A program made the translations under genes and the position numbers. DNA of 64,000 nt from Glebionis coronaria. Taxonomy: Eukaryota > Streptophyta > Magnoliopsida > Asterales > Asteraceae. Where the stretch lies: the NCBI GenBank assembly GCA_025667525.1, contig CM046877.1:617224580-617288579 (forward strand). The letters are read 5' to 3'. Under the pieces are notes generated by a model. The model saw nothing but the letters and a program-made list of their open reading frames with translations, made no database searches and was not told where the DNA came from. Shown one piece after another: positions 10,904 through 23,741 of this stretch. Every line of letters begins with the position of its first letter. Position 1 is the first letter of the stretch.

Positions 10904-12353
10904 TTCACAAGACAGAATTGTTATCTCTTATCCTATGTAATCGCGTTGATTGGTTTCTTCGTTTTATGAACCAAATAAGAATAATTAGAAACAACATTTC
11001 TTCTTGGAGATCCATAACCTTCAGATAATACAACGAAACAAGTCACTAAATTATATATAACGCAATAACTCATTGAAGAGCGGATACAACTGTTATGAGT
11101 CTGCTACAAATGAATAGTTTGGGTCTGATGCAAGCATTTTACTTAAGTAATCTGCTGTCTGGGTTTGCTCAATCTATTTGCTATAAGCAATCTAAAACAC
11201 TATATGTGCACATTTCAAAAGTTTAATAATGCTCCATTATATAGTACGTAACAGATTGCAAAAAAAAGGTTATTATATTCACATTTAAAACACTATATGT
11301 GCACATTTCAAAAGTTTAAAGCATTTGAACTTTTCTAAATACTACGTTACCTACTTTACTACAATCAATGACAACAAATATATTATTATCTAAAAGAACA
11401 TGATAAATTTGAATATTCTTATCTAAAAGAACAAACCGGGTCAAAATTCATCAAAAGTAAATTTTTATACAATCTGATTAGCCGAACATTAAATCACCCT
11501 ACAGCAAGGGAATCGATCTCATCTGTTATTGGGCCCCATGCTCAAACTTGCTCGGGGTTCCCATGTATGAACTCTCTTCTGCTATGTTTTTACACTTGAG
11601 CACATAATACAACATGAGGTGCTAAGACACGTATTATCTGGTGACAGAGGACCTACTGCAGATGTATTTGTAAGTCTTGTCATGCCCACAGTCTCCTATA
11701 GGGATATGTCTAATTTGAACCTTGAATGTGTTAATTCTGGTTGTATTCTTGTCTCTAAAGGGTTAAAATTCAGCTTAATATGAAATGGATCAGATAGGTT
11801 AAAAGTTAAAAGTGGTACACTCATTGGTTTCTAAATTCTTCATAATCAAGTGCTCTAACTAATGCCCACTTAAACAAATGATTAGGTCCTAAATGCAGCA
11901 GCAGCTGTTGGCATCTTGGCAGAAGTAGTTGCTCTTGCAAAACATAACAACCAACGAGCTTTGGCTCAGTAGTATGTGTGTAACCAGTCAAATGGGTTCA
12001 ACTCTCAAAATCATTCAGTATATTGAGGTTTTAACATCAAGTAAATAAAGTACTAGCGTTGAGGAGTTCTACAGGTGATCAAGGTTTCATAAAACTGAAA
12101 AGAATAGAAGAGCCTTTCAAACTTAAATGGACATCTGATATATGTTAAAACAGAATAAAGCAAATACAATAAGTTCTAAAATGCTAAACCAAAGAGTGCT
12201 AGGTTCATAGACATGAATTCAAATTAGATAACATAAAACATCACTTAACAACTACTGCGAGTTTTGTTCAAAAAAAAAAAAAAAAAAACTACTGCGAGTT
12301 CAACTCGCTTCTTGAATTTCCTAAACAGATGCCAAAAAGTAGCAGCTAACTAG
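10904..12353. other. Spacer inside the Harbinger element
   Basis: No recognisable coding domain on either strand. A short repeat (CACTATATGTGCACATTTCAAAAGTTTAA) occurs twice, at about 11199-11227 and 11289-11319. A 5' exon of the transposase may lie in 10904-11300, and a poly(A) micro-insertion lies at 12250-12300. Confidence 0.5.
12250..12300. mobile_element. Micro-insertion: poly(A) tract flanked by a 14-bp direct repeat
   Basis: AACTACTGCGAGTT occurs at 12250-12263 and again at 12287-12300. The copies flank TTGTTC plus 17 adenines. Long target duplications with a poly(A) tail are the mark of LINE-type target-primed reverse transcription, here with almost no body left. Replication slippage is the alternative. 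Confidence 0.55.
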
Positions 12354-13328
12354 CTACCACATGAATCCCTTGCTACGCCCAATCATTTTAACCCAGCTAA
12401 CACACTTTTCCGCTTTCAATCTCATCCAAGCTTGCCTATAATGATCATTTGGCTCACAAAAAATTGCAAGTGCAACATCGTACAGCTGGTTATCTTCGTC
12501 CCACCCAATCTCATTCATTCTTTTGAGGCAATCATCAAATGTAGGAAGTTCAAGTTTTTCAGTCTTTCGAGGTGGTTCAGGTGTGTTATGTTTTTCAGCC
12601 ATGACTTTGAGAATACCCATGATTTCTTCTTCTACGACTGTCATCGCTTGTTTTCCTTTCTTCTTACTTATTTCAATTTGAGGACGAGACAAGTATTGTG
12701 TTGCTACAGAAATGGGTTGTGATGTTCCAATGATCTCAATCTCTTGATCATCTTCAATCACGAGAGGGTCATCACGTGGCACAGGCTCATGTGAACTCGG
12801 TCCCCAGCTTCGAATTCCCGTGGACATTGCCCCATCAAACAGTTGTGCACAAAGGTCAGGAAAAGGCAAGGTTGTCTTCCTCAATGCTTCAACATACTTA
12901 TTTTTCTGTTTTGAAAAAGACTTATAATTATACATAGACGAATGACTAAATCAAAAAACTATTTATACATGTATTAAGTATGAGAATGTAACCTTCATTT
13001 CCATCTCCCATTCCTCATCAGTTAGGTTAAAGGTGTTAGTTGATGGGTCATAAACATTTCCAGTCTTGTTCCTAAGTAACCAGGCTCCGTACTTCCCTTT
13101 GAGATAGTCGTAATGATTTTTCATTTGCTTACGATCAACACTAAAGTTATGATTTTCATTAAGTACTTGTGCGACTTTTTTCCATGAAAGTGCTTTTAGA
13201 CTGCCGCCCTCTCGCCCATTGAGCGAAATCTCTTGAATACAAGCATCTAGAAAGGTTTTCACCACACTCAAGTTTTTCCAACTAACTCTAGTGCGTTTTG
13301 ATTTTTCGAGTTCACCGGTTTGATCCAT
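12354..13328 (-). CDS. Harbinger ORF1: Myb/SANT-like DNA-binding protein
   Basis: Encodes the partner protein that in PIF/Harbinger elements binds the element ends and helps bring the transposase to the nucleus and DNA. The model has two exons. Exon 1, 13328-12993, ends at AAG|GTTACA. Exon 2, 12905-12354, begins after TTTTCAAAACAG. The phase is 0, giving 295 residues without stops. Residues 15-112 form a Myb/SANT-like domain (PF12776 type), with VSWKNLSVVKTFLDAC, GSLKALSWKKVAQVLN and QMKNHYDYLKGKYGAW. An acidic linker (PLVIEDDQEIEII) is followed by a C-terminal helical part ending in WVKMIGRSKGF. It is co-oriented with, and upstream of, the transposase as in other members. It appears intact. 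Confidence 0.88.
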
Positions 13329-14251
13329 GCCTAGAGATATAAATAAAGCGCACTTACAACCACAATAACTTAGAATAAAATTTTATTTCTAACTGATAAT
13401 GAGGAAATTATTATAAAAATATAAGTATCGTTTGTCTTGTTACACGCCTCAGTCACACACCGTAAATTAGCAGTTCTTATAGCATAAAACATCAGTAAAC
13501 ACGAGACCTTATAGAACGCTCATTTACAAAACAAACAACCACATTAACCTGTACACAGAACGCAACTATGGATACTAGAGCATTAACCATTGGTTCATTG
13601 ACTTTAAATGTATTGAATAATCCATACTATATAGACGTGAGTGTATATGCCTTATAATATTCAAACTGTTAATGATCCATACTATATAGACGTGAGTGTA
13701 TATTCCTTATAGTATCCAAAGTCCAAAATGTTAATGACATTTAAATAAAAGATGATTTATAAACTATGACAATTAGCTTTATCTCAATTGTGATATACAT
13801 TAGCCTATCATAAACATAACCACTCTAATAACTTTAAAATGCAAAATCATTTATAAGATCGATAAGAAAAAAGATCACTAGGAAACATGTTATTTAGAAT
13901 TAAAAAACAAAAGAAACAGTTGAAGACATACCTGATTGATTGCAAATGCGGATGGAAAGTATACACTAAAAATTTAATTTATAGACCATGGTGACGAGAA
14001 TTAGCGGTAAACATACTGGATCATTTGGCGCCCTAAAAACAAGTAACGTGGGGATTAGAGGTGGAGAGTGGAAGGGTAATTATGTAAACTTATGAGAAAA
14101 AGTCATCACTTAACACAGACACCCTTCCATACTTGGCTTTTTCTAGGCAGTCGTGTGTTTATTTTCAGCCCAAAACAAACAGGTTTTGAGTGACTTAATT
14201 AACTTACCTATTTTGCAATTAAGTCCCCTTAAGTTGTTATCAAACACTACC
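13329..14251. other. Right subterminal region of the Harbinger element
   Basis: Presumed promoter and subterminal binding region for the Myb/SANT-like gene. A direct repeat, ATCCATACTATATAGACGTGAGTGTATAT, occurs at about 13620-13647 and 13675-13702. The inner CCTGTTTGTTT copy of the end motif is at about 14173-14187. No coding sequence seen. Confidence 0.5.
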
Positions 14252-14560
14252 TTAATCTTATAAGATTCCAACATAACTAAATCTCAAAATCTCCATATTT
14301 AGGCAACCTCAAGTGGCCTTTTATACATTTACCGCCATCGGCTTCTTAATTCTAATGGTTCACATTAGCCACGAACCCCTTTTTATTATCTATATTATCC
14401 TTCTTACAAGCATTGTTTATTTTTATATTGTTTGGCAACTTATTTTGCACCTTCATTATTAAGGAACATGTCCTAATTGGTTCTTTATCTTTTCTATATA
14501 ATGTGTCAGTAATTACGTTCACTTTCCTAGATGGAATAAATATCATGGCCGTTTTCATTA
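14252..14560 (-). pseudogene. Gypsy-1 RNase H tail to integrase linker
   Basis: Minus-strand reading shows RKVNVITDTLYRKDKEPIRT, which matches the HPGKANVVADALSRK end of gypsy RNase H. It is followed by linker residues (QNKLPNNIK) and, after frame changes, MLESYKIK at about 14283-14260, which corresponds to the start of the integrase zinc-finger region. The next residues are on the other side of the PIF insertion, at 9294. Confidence 0.75.
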
Positions 14561-15391
14561 AAATTTTCTTTCTTCACATTTTCTATGTTTTAGTTTCGTC
14601 TCAACTATCATTTTTTTTCCATTTTACTCAATCCGACGTTTAAAGCGTCGATAATTATTACAAGTAATTAAATAATAAATATTTAATTTTTATGAAACGT
14701 AAACGTAAAAAGTTTTAAATTTTCTCAGTTTGTCCAATTATATAAAAAATGTTCAAAATGAATTTGAATTTAATTAACACAATTTTTGTTGATTTATCGA
14801 AAATAATTAGTAAGATCCGTAAATGTTTGAAAAACCTTCGTTTATTCTTTGGTAAAAATTTTCTTAGTTGAAAAGCAGAAATTGTCGTTTCAAATTTTAA
14901 GTCATGGTTTAACGGTTTCCTCAATCCCTCTTAGGTTGTCTTGAGGTATACACAAACATTTACCCCTAAACAGGAGTTTAGTTAACTGATTTGTGTATAA
15001 GGGAATAATCCCTTAAAAATCCTTTGTTAAAACATTTGTCAAAACATATTTCCACTTTCTTTTTGGTAAAACCCAAAGCCTTAATGGTTCCAATTTTTGA
15101 AGAGTCAATATATTCCATTTTCTATTAATCAGACGGTCAAAGAATGTAAAGGATTAAGTCTTTCATCACATGTTAAATATTCAAGGTACAAGTTTCACTA
15201 CTCGGCCGACTCAGGGCATTCTACAAATAATTATTAACTCATTCTTATTCTTATAAATAAACAAATGGTCCTTAATGATCACAAGCATGAATTTATCAAA
15301 TTAAAGCCTACACACGAGATTCACAAAATTTATGGATGCTACATGTGTATTAGTCAATCCAAACGACATATCATGAAACTCATAATATTCA

Positions 15392-15790
15392 TTACAAGTT
15401 CTGGATGTAGTGATTGGAATAGATAATCTTTTTCGCGGATGCGAAGTTGATGATAACCATGCCGTGGATCAAATCTTTAAAACATACGCTAGAACCTTGT
15501 AAATGATCGAACAAATCTATCATCTTGGGTAGTGGATATAGATTTTTAATCGTCAATTTACCTAGTTCACGGTAATCAATAAACATAAGGAATGATAACA
15601 CCATAGCTTTTCATGATGACGAGCTCGGTAGAATAAAATCTTACTCCGACAACTCTCTCAGTTGTACGGTAATTCTTTTAATTCAGATGGTGCTGACTTA
15701 TAGTGCACATGCCATAGGTGCAACATCGGGAATATAATCAATACCAAATTCAACTTGCCTTAATGGCGAAAGTCTAGGTAATTTACCAAC
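15392..15790 (-). pseudogene. Gypsy-1 reverse transcriptase remnant, N-terminal part
   Basis: Minus-strand reading gives, in order, PRLSPLRQVEFGIDYIP (about 15780-15730), MACAL with RITVQLRELSE, FILPSSS, then [20 protein letters not shown] and [12 protein letters not shown]. These correspond to the first third of gypsy RT (usual forms VEFxIDLIPGA, ELSEQLQEL, RPSSSPWGAP, CIDYRELNKLT). Many stops and frame changes mean it is inactive. The catalytic FxDD box is not recognisable downstream, so the rest is deleted or decayed. Confidence 0.8.
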
Positions 15791-16070
15791 AAATACCTCC
15801 TAAAGTTTTAGATAACATAAACATCTTTTAATACATTCATTTTAAGTTCTTTCTAGATTATAATATCTATAACTAATTCACAACCATTCATGGTATAATT
15901 TCAAGTCTAAATGCAGGATATGGTCGTCCATCAAGAATTATTTAGATCACTTTTGATAATCAACATGTTATCATTTAGGGGAATTCTATTCGAGTTCCCA
16001 TCAATTAAAGACAATGTCGTCATGTCATAATTAATCAATCTATTATACTGGCACTATCAACTTTTTAGTT
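15791..16070 (-). pseudogene. Gypsy-1 protease to RT linker remnant
   Basis: Weak similarity only: minus-strand WTTISCI and MNGCELVI fit the linker after retropepsin in this lineage (ISCTKxxKYxxKGCxVFL). The catalytic DxGA is not seen. Confidence 0.45.
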
Positions 16071-18401
16071 TTGTTGCCGTCGATAAGATGTGAACTTCTC
16101 AAAAGACTAATAATAACTCATAATCCTTCACAATTCAAGGATATCTGGAGACATAACTAACCTTAAAAGAGTAAGGTCAACGCATAATCTACGCCAGGGT
16201 ATTTCAAATCAGATACAGACGAAAACATTAACGAATATGAATATATTCCATGTTTTCATGATTTGAGTACGCATTCGAAAGCTCCTTGGATCGTTACCCA
16301 GGTCATTCAAATGAAACCAAATCAAAAGAAATGATAGGAACGTCGATACATTCAGTCGGGTATCAACACTCGGTAATCAGATACTTTTCCAAAGAATCTC
16401 ACCACGGGAGAATTGGACAAGAAGGGGATATCAATTGTCAATTAAGACAATTTCCACAGATGAGTAAATTCGACTCAGAAGAATAAATGGTACGGGCACA
16501 TATGTAGGTGTCTCTAACAATATGTCCCTATTTTTCACTTCTTACAGATCTCATAAAATTTAATCTTTCACAATCTTTAAAGAAAATGTATTGTATATTA
16601 ATCAGTTTTATGGTGACTACTAATCAGCCTTGCATGGTCCCTTCCAAATTGTATGTAGGCGCGCAACTATATACAATTTTAAGATTAACGATGCAATACT
16701 CAGTTCGTCAAAATTTTATCATCATGTTTATAATAAAAACATTTTCATGCTTAATTCTTAAATAAGAATCAAAAATAAATTTACAAAGATTTTCTTTGTT
16801 ATAAAAACAATTAAGTTTTCCAAGGTGTTTTATAAACAACCTCATTTCGATAATGATTATTTATAAGTCTCACTTTAAATAATCCATATGGTGATGGAAA
16901 TTCAATTTTTCTCAAGGTATACTGTTTTATCTTATAAAAACAATGAGTGATCTGCAAAAGAGTGATGAAAAGTTGTTCACCAAGAACTAACTTTAATATA
17001 TCAAGAAATGAGCTTGGCCACTTAATCATGAGGTTCATGACCTCGATGGCACTCAAAAATAATAATTCACAACGTAACTCAAATCGAGATGAGTACTTGT
17101 TCAATGGTTGCACCACTAATGCAAACATTAGGATGAAGCAAGAAAAGATAGATAACATCGATACATGTAGAATTTAGCAATCAAAGGTAGTCTTTTCATT
17201 TAATCACAAACAAGTCAAAATTGTACCGTAACACGTTACGTGTCACTATGCCATACAATTATCAGAACTCATACTACCAACTGATGTCTCAGTTAAGTTA
17301 GGGATTTTTAAAAGATACCACAATGAATACTAATCTACAAGAGTCATTAGGTGTTCCACCTGTCCCGGAAGATCCATCGGTCCCAATTCAGAAGAAGATT
17401 TCTTCAATTTATTTATTGGACACTGGGCATCCTCATCATTGGACAATGGCCTAGGAACAACACTTAACACAAAATAACAATCATTTAAAACCTTATAATT
17501 CAATCACAGGACTCAACAACTTCCTCTTAACAATCTCATATTCCATATGTGTTAAATTTTACTTTATTCAAGTTTCAATCAACTTATACTCAATTCGATA
17601 TCCTACCTCATTCTCCAATACTTTCAACCTTATTCATAAACCTTAAAAGGGCAATAAAAGCTCAGTATGAACAACACTTAATTTCCAATCCTATAGCTCC
17701 TTCATCAATAGTTATCAAATGAGTCACTAGTATGAAATGACTCACACATTCAATTAGACTTCTCGGAAAGGTACTTGTGGCATGACGCTTTTGGGTAATG
17801 GTTCCAATGACAGCCTCAAGTGCAACATTCACCCTTTCGATTTCAATTTAAGAATTGGGTGACAACAAATCAGATGACATCTTTCTAGGTGGTAATGTTT
17901 TGTCAAACTTCACTCTATAAGGAAAGATCATCATGACATCGATATCAGATTTAATCTCGCCAATTCTTCTTTAATATCACAATCAACTAATATCAACATT
18001 TCTACGAATATCAACCATTTGTTGGGATCATAAATATCCACAACTTGGTTTAGATCTAGGATAGCTAGAATTCCTACGAGAATAGATTCGAGTAATTTAC
18101 TAGGGGATTTAGGGTTCCTTGTGACAATCTACGTCGTATAAATACCTCGTATAAATATCAAAATAATCATCAAATAATCATGTAATAAAATTACATCATA
18201 TATATATATATAATCCAAGTTATATATATATATATTAAAATAACGCTTCTCAGTCTGGCCTTGTCGGTAACTCGGGAATTCTTCGGCACCGTTATGGTCA
18301 AAAGATTTTTAGACATTTTGTGAAAAATGTTTATAGTTAAAAGATTTTGAAATGTTTTATTCAAAACCTTGGTTTTAAAAATCTTTCGTTCTCTATAACG
18401 A
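16071..18401 (-). other. Gypsy-1 5' internal region, gag not recognisable
   Basis: By position this should hold gag and the leader. I could not identify a gag domain or a zinc knuckle in any minus frame. The open stretches here are short and AT-rich and look accidental. Confidence 0.4.
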
Positions 18402-18415
18402 GAGCTCTGGTAACA
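18402..18415 (-). promoter_or_regulatory. Primer-binding site of gypsy-1 (tRNA-Met type, diverged)
   Basis: Minus-strand TGTTACCAGAGCTC lies three bases after the LTR end TGTTACA. It differs in few positions from the usual TGGTATCAGAGCCA, complementary to initiator tRNA-Met. Confidence 0.6.
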
Positions 18416-18418
18416 AAC

Positions 18419-21400
18419 TGTAACACCCCCAAATTTACACAATTTAATACAGCGGAAGACTCGTTGGTGTTACGGGATAGCACATTACTCACATCATAGA
18501 CAACGCTTAAAAATGGCGTCGTTTAATAATAAAGCATTTCCATTCATAAATATCAAATTTACATAGGTCCCAAGTCATATTATTTCATACAAAGTTTTAC
18601 AAAGCATTTGAATGGAAATTATTGTTTAAGTGCGGGCCATGAATTCTTGTCGGCTTCCCGAGAATTACCTTCAAGTACCTGAGACAAAACATGTTAAAAG
18701 AAAAGGTTAGCGAAAACGCCGAGTGAATTCATAGAGTTTAATGAAATCCATCAATATAACATCGGTATAAAATTATTACCGAAAATCCTTTTGTACAAAT
18801 CATTGTAATAGGCCATAAAATAGCCAAAGTCATTTTATACAAATCTTTATCATAATATAGGCTTTCGCCTTCAAAATTATTATACGAACCATTGTCGTTA
18901 AAAACATCATACAATACGTTTTATAACGTTGTATAAAGTTAAATAAAAACCGTTATATGAATATGGTTATGTCAAACCAAAACACGAATAGAATATCAAT
19001 AATAAGACCCTGTATTGCTAGTCAGGCACTATATCGTAATTCAATGCTTAAAGCAGTATTTCGTCAATTGGATTATTATAAGCCGCATGACATTGTTACC
19101 TTACTTCAACAAACAACGGGTAGCTAGCCCGAAACTCAATTTTCCCATCTAAATTAGCGTGTCGACACAAAGATCACGCTATGGAAATCTTCTCATACAT
19201 AAATTCGCTTACCAATCAATGTGGCACGACGGGGATCAACCGTCAAGACGCGAACTGGGGTGATCGTCCCCAAATAGTACTATTATATGCATAAGCGTCT
19301 ACCAAATCCTGGTAGTTCACAATTCATGCTAATGGGACTTTTAGTGACATAACCTAACTTTAATAATCCATTTTATTTCATACATCGGGTCATATAATCA
19401 TTCATCGGGTCATACAATCATTCGGGTCCAAATAATTAAACAAACAATTGGGACAACTAGTGTCCTATTTCATAAAAACTAACATGTTATCTCCCTCGCG
19501 GGTTTATAAAACATTTCATAAAAATATTTAAAAGAGTGCGAGGCTATGAACTCACGTTGATGTGGGAAGGCGGTTATCGGCGATTCGGATGTACGGTACG
19601 TGCTTCAATCACGGAAACCTAGACAAATAATACTTGTCTTAGACTCTTGTCCAATGACTTTATAAAATAAAAATTATATATACATATGATGATTTTATAT
19701 ATATGATGATGATCAAGTGGGTTTATACATTCTCATTTACTCATTTTAGTGTTATGTATTGGTAACTTTTATACTAGTTACACTAGCTCAACTTGTTTAC
19801 ATTTTGGAGCCCAATGGGTCTATTACAAGCCCAATACTATTCATTAGCCCAATTATACTTTTATTATCAGTATTATACTTTATATGTTGGGCCCAAATGG
19901 GTTAAGCCCAATAAATAAGTTTATAAGTGTTTTACCAAATTAGTCAGGTTTATTGTCCATTAAGGCTACTTTGGCCCGTTAATGTCTATATGTTGTAAAG
20001 CTCGGGTTTTATCGGTTTTTACTTGTTATATATGTTTATATATCAGTATGTGAGTTTATAAAAGTTTACATTAGACGGGTCCAACCGTCAAAGTTTTATT
20101 TAACAAAAACGTTAATCTTTCGGTTTTAGCCGAAAAGACGTAAAACTTAGTATATAGTTTTTAAAACTTATAAAACTTACCAAACTACCATTTTTATATA
20201 ATGTCCATTTGTTTATCCTTATGCATTTTTATATAAATGAAATAAATAAGTTAGTGGGTTTTAAATCACATTTTATACTATATTTATTTGAGTGCTTATA
20301 TAATAATATTAAACATTAATTTCACAAAATCAGTCCTAAAAATCTAGTTTACTAAAATGATCATATCTAGAGTTCTACATGGAGATAGAACCCCAAATTT
20401 TTATCACAGAAACTACATGATATGTGCTTCATTTTATTCCTTATAGCTACTGATGAATCAACCTCTAAGTATTTTAATAAATTCGTCCAAAACAGTATAC
20501 TCAAATTTGCACTCTAAACTTGTTTTGATCATATCTCACTCATTTTTATGATTCCATTGCATGGCCAACTCTCACATGTGTACAAGACTCATAGCTTACT
20601 GTATATTCATTTATTCAAGCCATTTTATCAGTTTATCATATGATTCTTTACTGTTTTATACAGCCATCATTTTAAGCATGATTTTAACCTTTTTACATAT
20701 GGTTTTCCATCTTTTTAACCATGTTTATCAACACCAAATCTCCACACAATATTTTTAAATCATCATTTATCATCATATAAATATACATAAGTAAAAGAAA
20801 ATACAAGATTACATAATCAAAATAACAAGAGGATGGGAAGAACAATCTCTATACCACCAAAGTGATGAAAAGATGGGGTTGATGATGAACAAGACTTGGT
20901 TTTGGGTAACCAATCTTATGAGATATCAACATCACTTCTAGGATCACCAAGTATTTGTATATTAATCCAAAACTCAGCCCTTGTTCTTCATGAAAACTCC
21001 TTGAGAAATGAGCCCCAAACTCCCTTGAAAACTCCTTTTTACATGTTAAGATCACCTCCAATCTTCATAACTTCAATGGGTTTTCATCATATGTAAATTA
21101 TACATATGATTTATGATTGAATCAAGATCAAATGGGGGTTGTTTTGGGTGAAGAGTGGACGAAATATTGAGAGAGGGGGAGGAGAGTATGAGTGGTTTGC
21201 ATGGGATGAAATGAGTGAATGATTTGGAAGAAATGGTTTTGATGTTGGTAGCTTACTTTGTAAGCTTCAAGTTAACAAGTGTTAACTTGTTAGTTGAAAT
21301 TTTGACACATCATGGAGTGTGTTGGAGCTTATTTAGCCATCCATATAGTGGGGTGGGCAAGTGTAAAACTTGTCCCATCCCACTAATTTACGGGTATTCC

Positions 21401-21883
21401 TCGATTCTAGTTTCCTCGATTTACGTGCCCTCGGTTCGTTTTACGAAAAACGTTTTTATAAATTATGAATCAACGGCACAAAATGAATCTAATAAAAATT
21501 GTCTCATCAAAAATGGAGTTCAAAAACGTAAATACGTAATCCTAAGTTTTCCGGTTTAGTCGTAAAGGACGTTAAATTATAATCGTAAGTCCTAATCTCT
21601 TCTCGTAAATTTGTGAGTTTATGAACCAACAAAAATTTAAAATCTCAAAATAATATTCACGGATAAATTTATTTCCTGAAGTGTCGGACTTGTCACCAAA
21701 CGGTGTATGTAAACGTAAGCACGTAACGTAAAATCCTCCGGTTTAGACGTAGTCGATGCTACTTCAAGACGTGAATCCAAATGTCTTCCCAAAAATAAGT
21801 GAGTTCATAATATAACATTAAAATAATGTTTTTAAATAATACTTGAGAATAAAATATCAACCATAAATTGACAGATTGTCACA
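18419..21883 (-). mobile_element. Gypsy-1 5' LTR
   Basis: In minus orientation it starts TGTGACAATCTG at 21883 and ends GGGGGTGTTACA at 18419, about 3.46 kb. The TGTAACACCCC-type end is shared with the LTRs at 27736, 38448, 45601 and 50017. The sequence is related to the solo LTR in copia-A (CCCCCAAATTTAC ... CAGCGGAA). All open frames inside are short and look like chance. Confidence 0.75.
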
Positions 21884-23163
21884 TCTTTACCCACCATTGA
21901 TGTATTAGATAAAGGTAAAGGGATTATGGTAGAAACAGTAGTTCCCAAGGATGCAGCCCAAGTAAAGTTTGATTCCATGTTGGCTGCACAACTTGAGAAA
22001 GAGGGGAGGATGAAGGAGACTGCTATTTAGAGTAAGGAAGGCAGTGATGATGAGAGTATAGATTTAAGTGTGATGATTATTGAAGAACCAGAGAGACTTG
22101 AATATGGTGATGAGTTGGCAAAGGAAAGAATTGCAGAGTTGAAAAATCAGGTATATTATGAGATGCCTGAAGTTGCTCAAATGTACTTTGCATGGGAAAA
22201 TAAGGTGATGGAGAATCCAGACATGACACTTTCAGATCAAATTTGGGGTTTGGAGATTCTACTAAGATTTCAAAGGGATTACAAGGTAATCTAGAAGTAT
22301 AAGGCTAGCAAAGTTCTTTCATAGTCTAAGAAGGATAGAAGGGAGCTCTACTACATGCTTCTTAGATGTCATCAAGGAGGTTGGACGTTTAAGAAGTTGT
22401 AGGGTTTTTCCTTTGATGAGTTGGAATATAAAACTTATCCTATATGGGCAAGTGTTCAAGAGCAGAACATTATCAGACTTCTTTCAGATGAAAGAAAGGA
22501 AGAACTTACAGAAGAGATGCAGATCCAACAGGCTTTAATTGCACCAAGATCTTTGAAGAAGGGAGTTCCACTTGAGTTCCCAGAAAATTTGGATAGAGTA
22601 AATCCTAGTGAATCAGTTATTAGAAAGAGTATTAAGCTCTCACCCTTGGAAGCTTCACATATGGTAGAAGTTTACCTCATGATTCCAGAAACACTATAGT
22701 TCACTATGAGGAAGATGCAAGTGGGTTTTGGATGATTGGCAGATATAAGAAGGAGGTACATACTTTTACTACTCTTATGTCTTTGTTTGCAAGCCTAGAT
22801 AGGGAAGACTTGGCAGATCTTTGGAGTTTGATGAATGCCAAGTATGAGACTGAAGCACCTACTTCAGTCAATGGAATAAAAATTTGGTCAACATTCAAGA
22901 GAATGTGTGAGCCAAATGATGAAGATCCAGTATGGAAGGATCTTGATGATGATATCAGTGGACTTCAATGGCGTCTACATTCAGCAGCTGGTGTGTATCA
23001 TTTGAGTACTACAAAGTTTTCTGAATATCTTCTTGTGGATGCTGAGTATCCCATGTCCAAGGAAGTTTTGAAGAAAATGGTGTCAACACAGCTAGAGATG
23101 GTTTATACAAGTGACATTGGCAAAGATTTAATTAGGTTTATTTATTTCCAACTTAATAAGTAA
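21884..23163 (+). pseudogene. SIRE-like copia extra ORF after RNase H (decayed copy)
   Basis: The main frame runs 21893-22700 with in-frame stops near 22027, 22292 and 22322, then shifts, and the C-terminal part is open 22732-23163. The N-part is Glu/Lys-rich with coiled-coil character (DKGKGIMVE ... FDSMLAAQLEKEGRMKE). The C-part carries a conserved block: W-x-I-G-R, TFTTLMSLFASLDREDLADLW, MCEPNDEDPVW, AAGVYHLS, and YPMSKEVLKKM. The same block occurs in the minus-strand frame at 62729-64000. I recall similar proteins downstream of RNase H in Asteraceae SIRE-type copia elements; the function is unknown. A polypurine tract and LTR follow directly. Upstream copia genes are cut off at 21883 by gypsy-1. 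Confidence 0.75.
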
Positions 23164-23230
23164 TTTTTATTTGTAAAAATCCTCCTTGTATTTAGTTTTT
23201 ATTCAGAAACTTGATTACCATAGTAGATAT

Positions 23231-23741
23231 CAAGTTTAGGGGAGGATTGTTGGGAATAAAATGAAGCCAAGACACTTAGACGCTAACAAGAGGAATTTGG
23301 ACGTTGATAGGAAGAAATCAAGCGTTGTCAGATCAAGCGTTGACAAGAAGAAGTCAAAGCGTTGATGAGAAGAAGTCAAGCACTGATAGGATACTTAGTC
23401 TACACGTTTTATGTTTCTAGTAAAGATATGTTCGACAATGTATTTCTTATGTTTATCTTTACCTAAAATAGCTGATACGTAGACTCTTGTACAAGGTTCC
23501 TTAATCTATAAAAAGAGGCCTTTAGATTTAGTTCAATATATGTTTTATACTTTCATTGTACGCAAGTTCGATTAATCAATCAAAGTGAAAGTTTGGTGTA
23601 TTCTGTTTGTGTGTTCTTGTTCTAAGTATTAATTCCGCATAATACTTAGATTGTTTCATACACAACAAAGTTTCTCTAAGTGTTTAACTTGATTTATTCT
23701 CATTTACACAAAGCTAAATCAATCTAAGTTTGGGATCAACA
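23231..23741 (+). mobile_element. SIRE-like copia 3' LTR with polypurine tract
   Basis: The polypurine tract CAAGTTTAGGGGAGGAT (23231-23247) is followed by an LTR from TGTTGGGAATAAA (23248) to TTTGGGATCAACA (23741), 494 bp. A TATA box, CTATAAAAAGAGG, is at about 23516-23527. The stretch 23290-23390 repeats a TCAAGCGTTGA-like unit several times. The same termini define the minus-strand LTR at 62138-62660. Confidence 0.82.

Noticed and set aside
16286..17177. Frames of 66-115 codons on both strands between the protease remnant and gypsy-1 primer site
   Set aside because: No gag, zinc-knuckle or other motif could be seen; probably chance frames in decayed gag.
18419..21883. Several plus- and minus-strand ORFs of 60-115 codons
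   Set aside because: They are AT-rich, with no domain, inside an LTR, and no motif is shared with any protein family I recognise.
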